Positions 9,343 to 17,973 of a stretch of 64,000 nucleotides of DNA are shown here, piece after piece. The DNA lies in the NCBI GenBank assembly GCA_023458095.1, contig JAEXAS010000002.1, positions 1 to 64,000 on the forward strand, in the 5' to 3' direction. Below the pieces are notes generated by a model. It saw only the letters and a list, made by a program, of their open reading frames with translations. It had not been told where the DNA came from and made no database searches. The number at the start of each line of letters is the position of its first letter. Within the stretch, counting starts at the first letter, position 1. Both the position numbers and the translations under genes were made by a program. The stretch comes from Actinomycetes bacterium (lineage in GTDB: Bacteria > Actinomycetota > Actinomycetes > Propionibacteriales > Propionibacteriaceae).

Positions 9343-10902
9343 TCAGTGGAAGAAGTGGCGGGTTCCGGTCACATACATGGTGACACCGGCCGCCTTTGCG
9401 GCCTCAATCGTCTGCTCATCACGAATCGATCCGCCCGGCTGCACGATGGCTTTGACGCCAGCCTCGAGCAGAATCGTGGGGCCGTCATTGAAAGGGAAGA
9501 AGGCATCCGAAGCGGCCACGGATCCCCGGGCCCGATCTCCAGCCCGCGACACAGCCAGCCGGCAGGAGTCGACGCGGTTCACCTGCCCCATCCCCACACC
9601 CACCGACGCTTGATCGCTCGCCAAAAGGATTGCGTTGGACTTCACCGAACGTACCGCCCGCCAGGCGAAGACCAGATCAGCCAAAGTAGCTGCGTCCGCG
9701 GCCTCTCCGGCGACCAGGGTCCAGTTGGACGGATCGTCGCCGGCAGCGTCGACCTGGTCGGGCTGCTGAACCAGCGCTCCGCCGGAGATGGGATGCAGCA
9801 CGTGCTCTGGATGCTGATAGGGCTCAGCCTTCAGAATGCGCAGGTTCTTCTTCGCAGTGAGGATCTCCAAAGCGCCCGGCTCGAAGTCCGGGGCGATCAG
9901 CACCTCGGTGAAGATCGGGGCGACCTGCTCGGCCATCGCAACACTCACCGGGCGGTTGGTGGCGATCACGCCGCCATAGGCCGATACCGGATCACACTCA
10001 TGAGCCTTGCGGTGCGCCTCGGCAATGTCGGAACCGCTGGCGATGCCGCAGGGGTTGGCGTGCTTGATGATCGCCACGGTGGGCTCAGCGAAGTCGTAGG
10101 CGCTGCGATAGGCGGCATCGCCATCGGTGTAGTTGTTGTAGCTCATCTCCTTGCCGTTGAGCTGCACGGCATTGGTGATCCCGGACGGCGCGGACGCATC
10201 GGCATACAGCGCTGCCGCCTGGTGGGAGTTCTCGCCGTAGCGCAGCGTCCCGAGCTTGTCCCAACTACCGCCGATCCAGGCCGGAAAGCCATCCCCAGCG
10301 CTGGAATCGGTGAGCACCGAACCCATCCAGGTGGCGACCGCAACGTCGTAGGCGGCAGTGTGGACGAATGCGTCGGCAGCCAGCTTCTTGCGCTGTTCCA
10401 GGCTGAATCCACCGCCGGCCAACGCCTCGATGAGCATCGGATACTGCGCCGGGGAGGTGACGATCGCAACGGAGGGGTGGTTCTTGGCCGCAGCCCGCAC
10501 CATCGACGGCCCGCCGATGTCGATCTGCTCAACGCATTCGTCCTGGCTGGCTCCGGAGGCCACCGTCGCAGCAAAGGGGTACAGGTTGGAGACGACCAGG
10601 TCGAAGGGCGCCACGTCGAGTTCGACCAACTGCGCGCGGTGTGACTCCAGGCGCCGATCAGCGAGGATCCCGGCGTGGATGCGCGGGTGCAGGGTCTTGA
10701 CTCGTCCGTCCAGGCACTCGGGGAAACCGGTGACCGACTCCACCGGAGTAACCGCCAATCCCGCCTCTGCCAGCTTCGCCGCCGTGGAGCCGGTGGAGAC
10801 CAACTCCACACCAGCGGCAGCCAGAGCCTGGCCCAGTTCGACCAGTCCGGTCTTGTCGTACACCGAAATCAGGGCCCGTTGGATCGGCAGCATGTCGGTC
10901 AT
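9343..10902 (-). CDS. purH: bifunctional AICAR formyltransferase / IMP cyclohydrolase
   Basis: 519 residues. It carries out the last two steps of IMP synthesis. The N-terminal MGS-like cyclohydrolase domain ([24 protein letters not shown]) is followed by the AICAR transformylase domain with [20 protein letters not shown] and [11 protein letters not shown]. The protein ends in TRHFFH as typical. The start codon overlaps the purN stop, which implies coupled translation. The order purN-purH-folD places the formyl donor enzyme last in the operon. Confidence 0.97.
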   Translation of the reverse strand: MTDMLPIQRALISVYDKTGLVELGQALAAAGVELVSTGSTAAKLAEAGLAVTPVESVTGFPECLDGRVKTLHPRIHAGILADRRLESHRAQLVELDVAPFDLVVSNLYPFAATVASGASQDECVEQIDIGGPSMVRAAAKNHPSVAIVTSPAQYPMLIEALAGGGFSLEQRKKLAADAFVHTAAYDVAVATWMGSVLTDSSAGDGFPAWIGGSWDKLGTLRYGENSHQAAALYADASAPSGITNAVQLNGKEMSYNNYTDGDAAYRSAYDFAEPTVAIIKHANPCGIASGSDIAEAHRKAHECDPVSAYGGVIATNRPVSVAMAEQVAPIFTEVLIAPDFEPGALEILTAKKNLRILKAEPYQHPEHVLHPISGGALVQQPDQVDAAGDDPSNWTLVAGEAADAATLADLVFAWRAVRSVKSNAILLASDQASVGVGMGQVNRVDSCRLAVSRAGDRARGSVAASDAFFPFNDGPTILLEAGVKAIVQPGGSIRDEQTIEAAKAAGVTMYVTGTRHFFH

Positions 10903-11474
10903 GAATCCCCTTTACTGAGGTTGTTGATGGTGTCGATCAGCATCTGCCGCTCGACGACTTTGATGCGCTCGTGCAATGTCTGCTCGGTATCGTCGCCCAG
11001 CACCGGCACGGCGGCCTGGGCCAGTATCTGGCCAGTGTCGACCCCGGCGTCCACGCTGAATACCGTGGCGCCGGTGACCTTCACTCCATGGGCGAGGGCG
11101 TCGCGCACTCCATGCATGCCGGGGAAGGACGGCAGGAGTGCCGGATGGGTGTTGATCATGCGCCCCCCGAAGCGCTCCAGGAAGGTCGCCCCGACCAGCT
11201 TCATGAATCCTGCGCTGACCACCAGATCGGGCGAATAGTCCGCCACCAGGCCGGTCAGCTCGGCATCCCACGCGGCACGGTCGGCGCCTTTGGCCAGGGG
11301 GTGCACGAAGGTCGGAATGTGGGCCTTCTCAGCGCGAACCAGACCGTAGGCGTCGGCGCGATCCGCACCCACCGCGACGACGGTGGCATCCAGCTCGCCG
11401 GCATCGGCCGCGTCCAAGAGGGCCTGAAGGAGGGTCCCGGAGCCAGAAACCAGGACCACCACACGCATCGGCAT
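10899..11474 (-). CDS. purN: phosphoribosylglycinamide formyltransferase
   Basis: 191 residues. It transfers a formyl group from 10-formyl-THF to GAR. The protein shows [13 protein letters not shown] at the N-terminus and the catalytic set in [14 protein letters not shown] (Asn and His) and [10 protein letters not shown] (Asp). AAGG sits 8 bases before the ATG at 11474. A second in-frame ATG two codons later is also possible. It overlaps purH by four bases and lies 46 bases downstream of perM. Confidence 0.96.
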   Translation of the reverse strand: MPMRVVVLVSGSGTLLQALLDAADAGELDATVVAVGADRADAYGLVRAEKAHIPTFVHPLAKGADRAAWDAELTGLVADYSPDLVVSAGFMKLVGATFLERFGGRMINTHPALLPSFPGMHGVRDALAHGVKVTGATVFSVDAGVDTGQILAQAAVPVLGDDTEQTLHERIKVVERQMLIDTINNLSKGDS

Positions 11475-11520
11475 AGTGCAGACCTTATCGCGAAGCGACG
11501 GGCCCGATCGCCCGCGCCGG

Positions 11521-12735
11521 TCAGTCGGCGGACGACCTGGCCGCCCGCACGAACCAGGTGATCACTGCGGCTGTCACCGCTGATCCGACCAGGATGCCGA
11601 CACCGATCAGGACCTCGGGCCAACGCGGTCCGACTGTGGCGAAGCGGTCCACACCCAGTCCTCCGGTACTGAACCAGGCCCAGGCGAGAAAGACCGCACC
11701 GGCCAGAAGTCCGGACAGCCCGCCGGTGGCGATGGCGGTCCCGATCGGAGACGGTGCGCAGTGCACCGCCACCACCCCGCCGAGGCCGCCCACGACCAGG
11801 CCGGTGACCAGCCAGGGTTCCAGACCTCCCACCCCTGCCGTGGGCAGTGCGCCAAAGACCGGGATCGTAGGCAGCATTCCCAGTTGGGTGACCCACGGCG
11901 CGACCAGAGTTCCCTCACCGAGAGTGAACCCGCCACCCAGCAACCATGACGCCGTCCAACCGAGCAGCGTCGGCAGATACATCAGGCACACCAGGGCCCA
12001 CACCACCGAGCCGGTGGCGTCCAGTCCCAACACCCGCTCCAGATCCGAAATGCGGGGCTCCCCCTGGTTGACCGCGACGATGAGCGCCACCGCTGCCGCG
12101 GCGACCAGCGCCAGTACCGAGGTCGCTGCCCCCTTGAGTGATGCCCGTAGCCAGGCTGGCCCGGCCAATCGGTACCCCGCCGACCACCCCGCTCCGGCCA
12201 GTGAGCCAATGGCGGCAATCCCGGCAGCGGCCCCGACGCTGGCGGTGAGGCCCTCCCCCAGCAACACCGAGATCAGGATCGCGCCCACGGTATAGCCGAC
12301 AACAAACAGCACCGCGGTGAGCACGACCAGGCGCCGCAGACGGGATCTCGTCAGGACGTCCGGGCGCGTCAATACTCCCTGGGTGAGCGCAAAGGCACTC
12401 AACGAGAACGTGAAGACCAGCATCACCACCGTCAGCCCCAGCGGGACCAGGCTGATGGTCGTCCCCAAGGCCGCCATCGGCGCACCATGGGCAAGCAGCC
12501 ACAACCGTCCGGTCGCCGCCAAGACCTGATCGAAGGGCAGCGCCGGCGCCCCCATCCAGGCGATCAGGACCACCGCAGCAACAACCAAGGCGCCACCCAA
12601 CACAGCACCCAGACCGCCACCGATGGCAGCCACGGACCACGGAATGACGGGGCGGTCCTCAAGCAGTGGTGCAGTCTTCATCTCGGCGGTCGGGTTGCGT
12701 AATGCCCGGTGAGAGCGGTGTTTGGCGGACGGCAT
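11521..12735 (-). CDS. perM: PerM-like polytopic membrane protein (DUF6350)
   Basis: 404 residues with around ten to twelve membrane helices. I chose the ATG at 12735 because GGAGG lies four bases before it. A TTG at 12756 extends the frame but lacks such a site. The position between purN and the suc genes matches Mycobacterium tuberculosis perM, whose product is reported to support cell division by stabilising the divisome. Sequence similarity at the residue level cannot be judged here, so the name rests on membrane topology plus synteny. Confidence 0.75.
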   Translation of the reverse strand: MPSAKHRSHRALRNPTAEMKTAPLLEDRPVIPWSVAAIGGGLGAVLGGALVVAAVVLIAWMGAPALPFDQVLAATGRLWLLAHGAPMAALGTTISLVPLGLTVVMLVFTFSLSAFALTQGVLTRPDVLTRSRLRRLVVLTAVLFVVGYTVGAILISVLLGEGLTASVGAAAGIAAIGSLAGAGWSAGYRLAGPAWLRASLKGAATSVLALVAAAAVALIVAVNQGEPRISDLERVLGLDATGSVVWALVCLMYLPTLLGWTASWLLGGGFTLGEGTLVAPWVTQLGMLPTIPVFGALPTAGVGGLEPWLVTGLVVGGLGGVVAVHCAPSPIGTAIATGGLSGLLAGAVFLAWAWFSTGGLGVDRFATVGPRWPEVLIGVGILVGSAVTAAVITWFVRAARSSAD

Positions 12736-12836
12736 GGTGCCTCCATGCTGACTCAACCTGCTCGCGATTCTCAGGTTGACACGCTGGCCCTATTACACTG
12801 GCCGAATCATCCAGGCATGCAGACGGGATTCTTGAG

Positions 12837-14801
12837 GTGGAGGGGTCGGAGAGACCGCGTCGAGCGCTCGGGCCATTGCCCGACGATTTTGGCGACCCTG
12901 TTGTCGATTCTTCGGCTCCCGCCGGGCCCCTGATCGACGATGCCGATCTGACCGACACCGGCATGATGCGTCGCCTGGCCCTGAACCCCGATGGCACCTT
13001 GAAGGATCTGATCCCACCGCCGCGGCCCGTCCTGCCCTCCTCGGAGGCAGCGCTGCCGGCCTCGGCTGGACGGCGCTTCTCCGCAGATGACAGCTACGAC
13101 GTCGAATGGGCTGCCCCCCGGCGTTCGGCAGCCAGTGTCGCCTCGCCACCGTCGGCCTATGAACCGCTCCTGCCTCCGGTCAGCCGGCCCACCCAGCCAC
13201 CGCCGGTGACGGTTGCCTATCAGCCCTCAGCATCCCGAGCCATCGAGCCGGAACCGTTCTCCATGGCAGCCCCGGAGTTGGGCAGTCACGCCCTCACCCC
13301 GGCCCCGGCTCCCGACCAGACACCCCAGCCCGACGACAAGGCCACCGCCAAAGAGGCCGCCGCCGAAGCAAAGGCCGACGCCAAGCGTGCGAAGGCAGAA
13401 GCCAAGGCCGACGCTCGAGCAGCCAAAGCCGATGCCAAGGCCGAAGCAAAGGCCGCCAAACTGGCCCAGGCAGAAGCCAAGAAGGCCGCCAAGGGCAGTT
13501 CGGGCCAGCCCAGCTTCGCCGCCCGGCTCGGCACCCCTGAAACCGCAGCGCCCACCGCCACCGAGACAGCCCCGCCGAAGGGCGAGAAGCCGAAGGCGGA
13601 CAAGGCAGGCCGGTCGATTCGTCCGGCCTTCCTGGTGATCGCCGGAGTGGTCGTGGTCCTGCTCATGGTCACGGTCGCCGTGGTTTACGTATTCCGCCCG
13701 GGCAGTTCTTCGGGAGCCAACGCCCCTGGCGCGGTTGATCCGATCCTCACCGAAGCCGAGGTCGCCGTCCTGGGCGCTGGTCCGTGGACCTCCGCACCGA
13801 CCACCCAAAGCGCGGTCTGCCTTTCCGGCGGTACCACGGTCAAGGCTGATCGCAGCGTTTCCAAGCTGCTCAGCAACACCACCAAGAGTTCCGTGCTGCA
13901 GTCGGTTGATTCCTACTCAGACACTGCCGGCGCCACCGATTCCTACAATCAGCGACTCACCCAGTTGGGGACCTGCGCCGACGGCACGGCGACCGTGCAG
14001 AGCGCGTCGACCGTGAAGGGTCTCGGCGATAGCGCCGCCGCAGTGACGCTGCAGGCTCGCAAGGGCGAGGCCATCCACACCGTCTTGCTGGTGCGCACCG
14101 ACCGGACCGTGGATATCTTCGATGCAGCCACCCCCGAAGCCATTCCGCTGACCGCATTGACCAACACCGCAACCGCGTCGCTGAACCGGCAGTGCTCCGG
14201 ATCGGGCTGTCCGACGTCGGTCTCGGTCGAGGCATCCTTGCCCGCACCTGGGGATCCTGCCGGCTTTCTCGTCGCGGCGGATCTGCCGCTGCCCAATGCC
14301 GGTGTTGGCCAGTGGGACACGGTTGATCTGCCCACCGTGAAGGAGGAAGGCTCGGGCTGCGAAGTCGTGAGCCTGGCCAAGGTACCCACCTCCACAGCAG
14401 CGGCACAGCGCACTCTCATCCTGGCCGACGATCCGGCGGCCGGGAGCGAGGTGTTCGGCTTGGACCAAGTGAACTACACCTTCCTCACGACCAAAGCCAC
14501 TCAGGCTTTCGCGACGACCCTGACCAAGAACCTCAGTTCCTGCCCCGGCAAGCTGACCGCCACGATTGACCACACCGAAAAGGTCTCCGGAATCGGTGCG
14601 AAGTCGGTCTCGGTCACCGGTCAGACCTGGACGGTCAGCCACGTGATCGATGGCCGCACGGTGACCCGGCGGGTGGCCGTGGTGACCTCGGGTGCCCGCG
14701 TCACCTACCTCTTGGCAAACCCGCTGAAGAACGTCGACGTCACTGATACCGAATGGACGGCGATCGCGCTACGGGCCGGTCAGCGAGCAAGTCAGGCCTA
14801 G
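12837..14801 (+). CDS. membrane-anchored protein with Ala/Lys-rich helical region and extracytoplasmic domain
   Basis: 654 residues from the GTG at 12837; the start is uncertain. The first 160 residues are acidic and Pro-rich. Residues about 165-225 form a highly charged Ala/Lys/Glu helix built from AEAKADAKRAK-type repeats. One membrane helix (FLVIAGVVVVLLMVTVAVVYVF) lies near 262-284. The remaining 370 residues are probably outside and hold four cysteines in two short-spaced pairs, arranged like two tandem sensor-type domains similar in style to PknH-type ectodomains. No enzyme motif is seen. A perfect TTGACA lies at 12776-12781, but no well-spaced -10 follows it. It is divergent from perM and convergent with sucD. 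Confidence 0.75.
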   Translation: MEGSERPRRALGPLPDDFGDPVVDSSAPAGPLIDDADLTDTGMMRRLALNPDGTLKDLIPPPRPVLPSSEAALPASAGRRFSADDSYDVEWAAPRRSAASVASPPSAYEPLLPPVSRPTQPPPVTVAYQPSASRAIEPEPFSMAAPELGSHALTPAPAPDQTPQPDDKATAKEAAAEAKADAKRAKAEAKADARAAKADAKAEAKAAKLAQAEAKKAAKGSSGQPSFAARLGTPETAAPTATETAPPKGEKPKADKAGRSIRPAFLVIAGVVVVLLMVTVAVVYVFRPGSSSGANAPGAVDPILTEAEVAVLGAGPWTSAPTTQSAVCLSGGTTVKADRSVSKLLSNTTKSSVLQSVDSYSDTAGATDSYNQRLTQLGTCADGTATVQSASTVKGLGDSAAAVTLQARKGEAIHTVLLVRTDRTVDIFDAATPEAIPLTALTNTATASLNRQCSGSGCPTSVSVEASLPAPGDPAGFLVAADLPLPNAGVGQWDTVDLPTVKEEGSGCEVVSLAKVPTSTAAAQRTLILADDPAAGSEVFGLDQVNYTFLTTKATQAFATTLTKNLSSCPGKLTATIDHTEKVSGIGAKSVSVTGQTWTVSHVIDGRTVTRRVAVVTSGARVTYLLANPLKNVDVTDTEWTAIALRAGQRASQA

Positions 14802-14814
14802 GGCCCCGCCCGAT

Positions 14815-15702
14815 TCACCCGAGGCGCTCAACCACCTCACGCATCAACGCGGCAGTCTCACTCGGCGTGCGGCCAACCTGCACACCAACGGCTTCGAAGG
14901 CCGCCTTCTTGGCTGCGGCCGTCCCTGCCGAACCGGTGACGATTGCGCCGGCGTGACCCATGGTCTTGCCCACCGGTGCGGTGAACCCAGCGACGTAGGC
15001 GACCACCGGTTTCGTGACATGGTCGGCGATGTAGGCCGCCGCACGCTCCTCGGCATCCCCGCCGATCTCGCCGATCAGAACGATCGCAGCGACCTGAGGG
15101 TCGGCCTCAAAGGCGGCCAGGACGTCGATATGGGAGGTTCCGTTCACCGGGTCCCCGCCGATGCCAACCGCTGTGGCGAAGCCGATATCGCGCAGTTCGA
15201 ACATCATCTGGTAGGTCAAGGTGCCCGACTTCGACACCAGACCAAGCCGTCCCGGCCCGGAGATCGTCGAAGGGATGATGCCCACATTGGACTGATTGGG
15301 ACTGATGATGCCTGGACAGTTCGGCCCGATGATGCGGGTCTTGCCCGACTTCTTGGCCTGGGCCACGAAGGCCGCCGTGTCGGCGACCGGAACGCCTTCA
15401 GTAATGACCACCACCAGGTCCAACTCGGCGTCGATGGCATCCATGACCGCCGCCTTGGTGTGGGCGGCCGGTACGAACACCACAGAGGTATTGGCGCCCG
15501 TGGCGGCCTTGGCCTCAGCGACGGTGTCGAACACCGGCACCGGGTCCTCCTCGAAAGTCAAGGACTGACCGCCCTTGCCCGGGGTGACGCCCGCGACGAT
15601 GCGAGTGCCGGCCGCGATCATGCGTTGAGTGTGCTTTCGCCCTTCGGAGCCGGTCATGCCCTGGACGATGACGCGCGAATCCTGATCCAGCCAAATTGCC
15701 AT
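14815..15702 (-). CDS. sucD: succinate-CoA ligase (ADP-forming) alpha subunit
   Basis: 295 residues. This is the CoA-binding and phospho-histidine subunit of the TCA-cycle enzyme that converts succinyl-CoA to succinate. It has the N-terminal CoA-binding Rossmann domain ([18 protein letters not shown]), [11 protein letters not shown] and the active-site histidine in GHAGAIVTG near residue 250. It lies 16 bases after sucC, in the same operon. Confidence 0.97.
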   Translation of the reverse strand: MAIWLDQDSRVIVQGMTGSEGRKHTQRMIAAGTRIVAGVTPGKGGQSLTFEEDPVPVFDTVAEAKAATGANTSVVFVPAAHTKAAVMDAIDAELDLVVVITEGVPVADTAAFVAQAKKSGKTRIIGPNCPGIISPNQSNVGIIPSTISGPGRLGLVSKSGTLTYQMMFELRDIGFATAVGIGGDPVNGTSHIDVLAAFEADPQVAAIVLIGEIGGDAEERAAAYIADHVTKPVVAYVAGFTAPVGKTMGHAGAIVTGSAGTAAAKKAAFEAVGVQVGRTPSETAALMREVVERLG

Positions 15703-15718
15703 ATGCCTATCTCTCTCC

Positions 15719-16897
15719 TCAGTTCGCGGCTAGTTCAGCGGCCAGGCGGGCGGCTGCATCCATGGTGGTCTCCACCCGCACCAGCGGGTGGGCGGCTTCA
15801 GCGAGCATGTGGCGTCCGATATCGACGGCGTTGCCGTCCAGGCGCACCACGATCGGCTTACTCGCCTTGTCACCCAGCATGGACAGGGCGTCGATAATCC
15901 CTTTGGCTACCTCGGAGCAGGCGGTGATCCCGCCAAAGACATTGACCAGCACCGACTTCACCTGCGGATCGGACACGATGATTTCCAAGCCGTTGGCCAT
16001 GACTTTGGCCGAGGCGCCACCGCCGATGTCCAAGAAGTTCGCCGGCTTGGGCCGACCCGGAAGATCCGCGCCTGCGGCGGCCACGACGTCCAGCGTGCTC
16101 ATCACCAGGCCCGCGCCATTACCGATGACTCCCACGGTGCCATCGAGTTTGACGTAGTTCAGATCCAGGGCGCGCGCCCGAGCCTCCAAGGGGTCCTCAC
16201 CGCCGGCATCGACGAAGGCGGCCCACTCGGGGTGCCGGAAGGCGGCGTTGTCGTCCAGGGTGATCTTTCCGTCGAGGGCGAGGATCTCTCCCGAACTTGT
16301 CTTCACCAGCGGGTTGACCTCAACCAGCGTCGCGTCGTTGCGGGTGTACACCGTGCCGAGTTGGACCAACACCGCGGCAAGAGCTGCTCGATCCGCGTCG
16401 TCGAACCCGGCGGCGGTGACGATCTCGTCGGCTTTGGCGGCGTCCAAGCCGACCAGGGGGTCGATCGGTACCCGAGCCAACGCCTGCGGGCGTTCCACAG
16501 CGAGGGTCTCGATGTCGACACCGCCCTCCCTGCTGCACATCGCCAGACAGCCACCCGACGCTCGATCCAGCAGGATCGAGAAGTAGTACTCCTCGGCAAT
16601 GTCGGCGCCCTCGGTGATCATCACCGTGGTGACGCGATGGCCCTTGATCTCCAAGGCGAGGATTTGCTCCGCCAGTTCACCAGCCTGTTGCGGATCTCGG
16701 GCCAGCTTCACGCCACCGGCCTTTCCCCGACCTCCGGTCTTGACCTGCGCCTTCACCACCACCACGGGGGTTGCCAATTCAGAAGCAGCCGCCACCGCAG
16801 CCTCAGCCGACGTGGCCACAATGCCTCGCAGTACTGGGACTCCTGCGGCTTCGAATACGTCCCGAGCTTGATACTCGAACAGATCCACGCTTCCCAT
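15719..16897 (-). CDS. sucC: succinate-CoA ligase (ADP-forming) beta subunit
   Basis: 392 residues. I chose the ATG at 16897 ([15 protein letters not shown]) because GGAAG sits five bases upstream and the family begins here; the open frame extends 60 codons further without conserved sequence. The ATP-grasp domain shows GGRGKAGGV at the nucleotide site and [13 protein letters not shown] in the C-terminal half. It is the partner of sucD directly downstream. The region to the divergent M23 peptidase gene (about 190 bases) should hold both promoters. Confidence 0.96.
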   Translation of the reverse strand: MGSVDLFEYQARDVFEAAGVPVLRGIVATSAEAAVAAASELATPVVVVKAQVKTGGRGKAGGVKLARDPQQAGELAEQILALEIKGHRVTTVMITEGADIAEEYYFSILLDRASGGCLAMCSREGGVDIETLAVERPQALARVPIDPLVGLDAAKADEIVTAAGFDDADRAALAAVLVQLGTVYTRNDATLVEVNPLVKTSSGEILALDGKITLDDNAAFRHPEWAAFVDAGGEDPLEARARALDLNYVKLDGTVGVIGNGAGLVMSTLDVVAAAGADLPGRPKPANFLDIGGGASAKVMANGLEIIVSDPQVKSVLVNVFGGITACSEVAKGIIDALSMLGDKASKPIVVRLDGNAVDIGRHMLAEAAHPLVRVETTMDAAARLAAELAAN

Positions 16898-16996
16898 CCT
16901 CGCTTCCACACCCGGTGAATTCACCGGGTCAAATCGACCATATGCCTGAACGCCGATCCTGAGAGGATTACTCCCCGGACGAGACCGCTGGAGATC

Positions 16997-17071
16997 ACTT
17001 CTGCCCAGAAGCTGAGAATCTTCCTGAGAAATGCTAAGCTCTATCTCACTGCCTATGAGCAGGGCAGAAGT
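16997..17071. repeat. 10-bp inverted repeat in the sucC / M23 peptidase intergenic region
   Basis: ACTTCTGCCC at 16997-17006 and its exact complement GGGCAGAAGT at 17062-17071, with 55 bases between. It lies between two divergent starts and could form a long-loop stem in the peptidase mRNA or bind a regulator. No known riboswitch signature is visible. Confidence 0.4.
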
Positions 17072-17090
17072 ACTCATCTTCGGGGGCTAG

Positions 17091-17912
17091 GTGTTCGAGC
17101 AAGAGTCAGGGGCTGACAAGCCTCGACGCGCCGTGCAGGCCACCTCGCGCAAGCTGCCCTCCACGGTCCTCACCACACTGCTTCGCCGCGGCGTCGCGGT
17201 CATCGCAGTCTCAGGAATCGGACTGGCGGGCCTGGCAACTTTCACAGCATCGGCCAGCAATTCTGCGGCCAACGCCTACGCCGTGCAGACTCCGGTCGGT
17301 ATCGCAAGCATCGGCAACACCCTCGGCGAGCCCTCGGTCTCGGCCGACGACCTCGCTGAGGGACGCAGCCAGAGCATCAGCGCCGATCTGGACCAGATCG
17401 ATTCGGCCATCGGCAATGAAGCCGTGATCAAGCGCTACAAGGTCCTGGGCAAGGAAGCCACCAAGGTGGAGGACGAGAACGACCGCCTGAAGCACCTGGC
17501 TCAGTTCCAGTGGCCCACGGCAGGGGAGGTCACCTCTCCCTTCGGGATGCGGATGCACCCGATCCTGCACTACATGCGCATGCATGACGGCAATGACATC
17601 GGCGGCACCTGCGGTCAGCCGATCTGGGCAGCCCAATCCGGCACCGTCGAAAAGGCCGAAATGGGCTACAACGGCGGATCCGGCAACAACGTGTGGATCA
17701 ACAACGGCGACATCAACGGCACCCAGGTCTCCTCTGGCTACCTGCACATGAGCAAGTACGTGGTCACGGTTGGCGAGCACGTCGACAAGGGCGAAGTGAT
17801 CGGCTACGTGGGCAGCACGGGTCTCTCCACCGCCTGCCACCTGCACTTCTCCATCAAGAAGAACGGCGTCCAGTCCGACCCGATGCAGTACATCGGTTGG
17901 AACAAGAAGTAG
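17091..17912 (+). CDS. secreted M23 family (LytM) peptidoglycan peptidase
   Basis: 273 residues from a GTG preceded by GGGGG at suitable spacing. After a basic N-terminus a hydrophobic segment (about 34-55) acts as signal or anchor. A short coiled region around 95-135 leads to the LytM domain, which keeps the zinc ligands H165 and D169 (HxxxD) and the HLH motif (H250, H252). It should cleave peptidoglycan cross-bridges or stem peptides outside the membrane. The same gene lies beside sucC and the UvrD-like helicase in mycobacteria. Confidence 0.92.
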   Translation: MFEQESGADKPRRAVQATSRKLPSTVLTTLLRRGVAVIAVSGIGLAGLATFTASASNSAANAYAVQTPVGIASIGNTLGEPSVSADDLAEGRSQSISADLDQIDSAIGNEAVIKRYKVLGKEATKVEDENDRLKHLAQFQWPTAGEVTSPFGMRMHPILHYMRMHDGNDIGGTCGQPIWAAQSGTVEKAEMGYNGGSGNNVWINNGDINGTQVSSGYLHMSKYVVTVGEHVDKGEVIGYVGSTGLSTACHLHFSIKKNGVQSDPMQYIGWNKK

Positions 17913-17927
17913 ATCGACCCAGCGTCG

Positions 17928-17960
17928 TGCCCGCCACGTCATCCCCGCCCGCGGCGGGCA
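17928..17960. terminator. hairpin between convergent M23 and pcrA genes
   Basis: TGCCCGCC (17928-17935) pairs with GGCGGGCA (17953-17960). An alternative tighter stem, CCCGCC-CGC-GGCGGG, uses the same right arm. Either could stop transcription from both sides. Confidence 0.55.
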
Positions 17961-17973
17961 AGCATTCGGCGCC

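Noticed and set aside
9223..10644. A 473-codon plus-strand frame opposite purH
   Set aside because: Antisense shadow; purH is complete on the minus strand.
16898..17090. A c-di-AMP (ydaO-type) riboswitch before the M23 peptidase, as found for some actinobacterial cell-wall hydrolases
   Set aside because: The conserved ydaO core motifs are not present in this segment; only an inverted repeat is visible.
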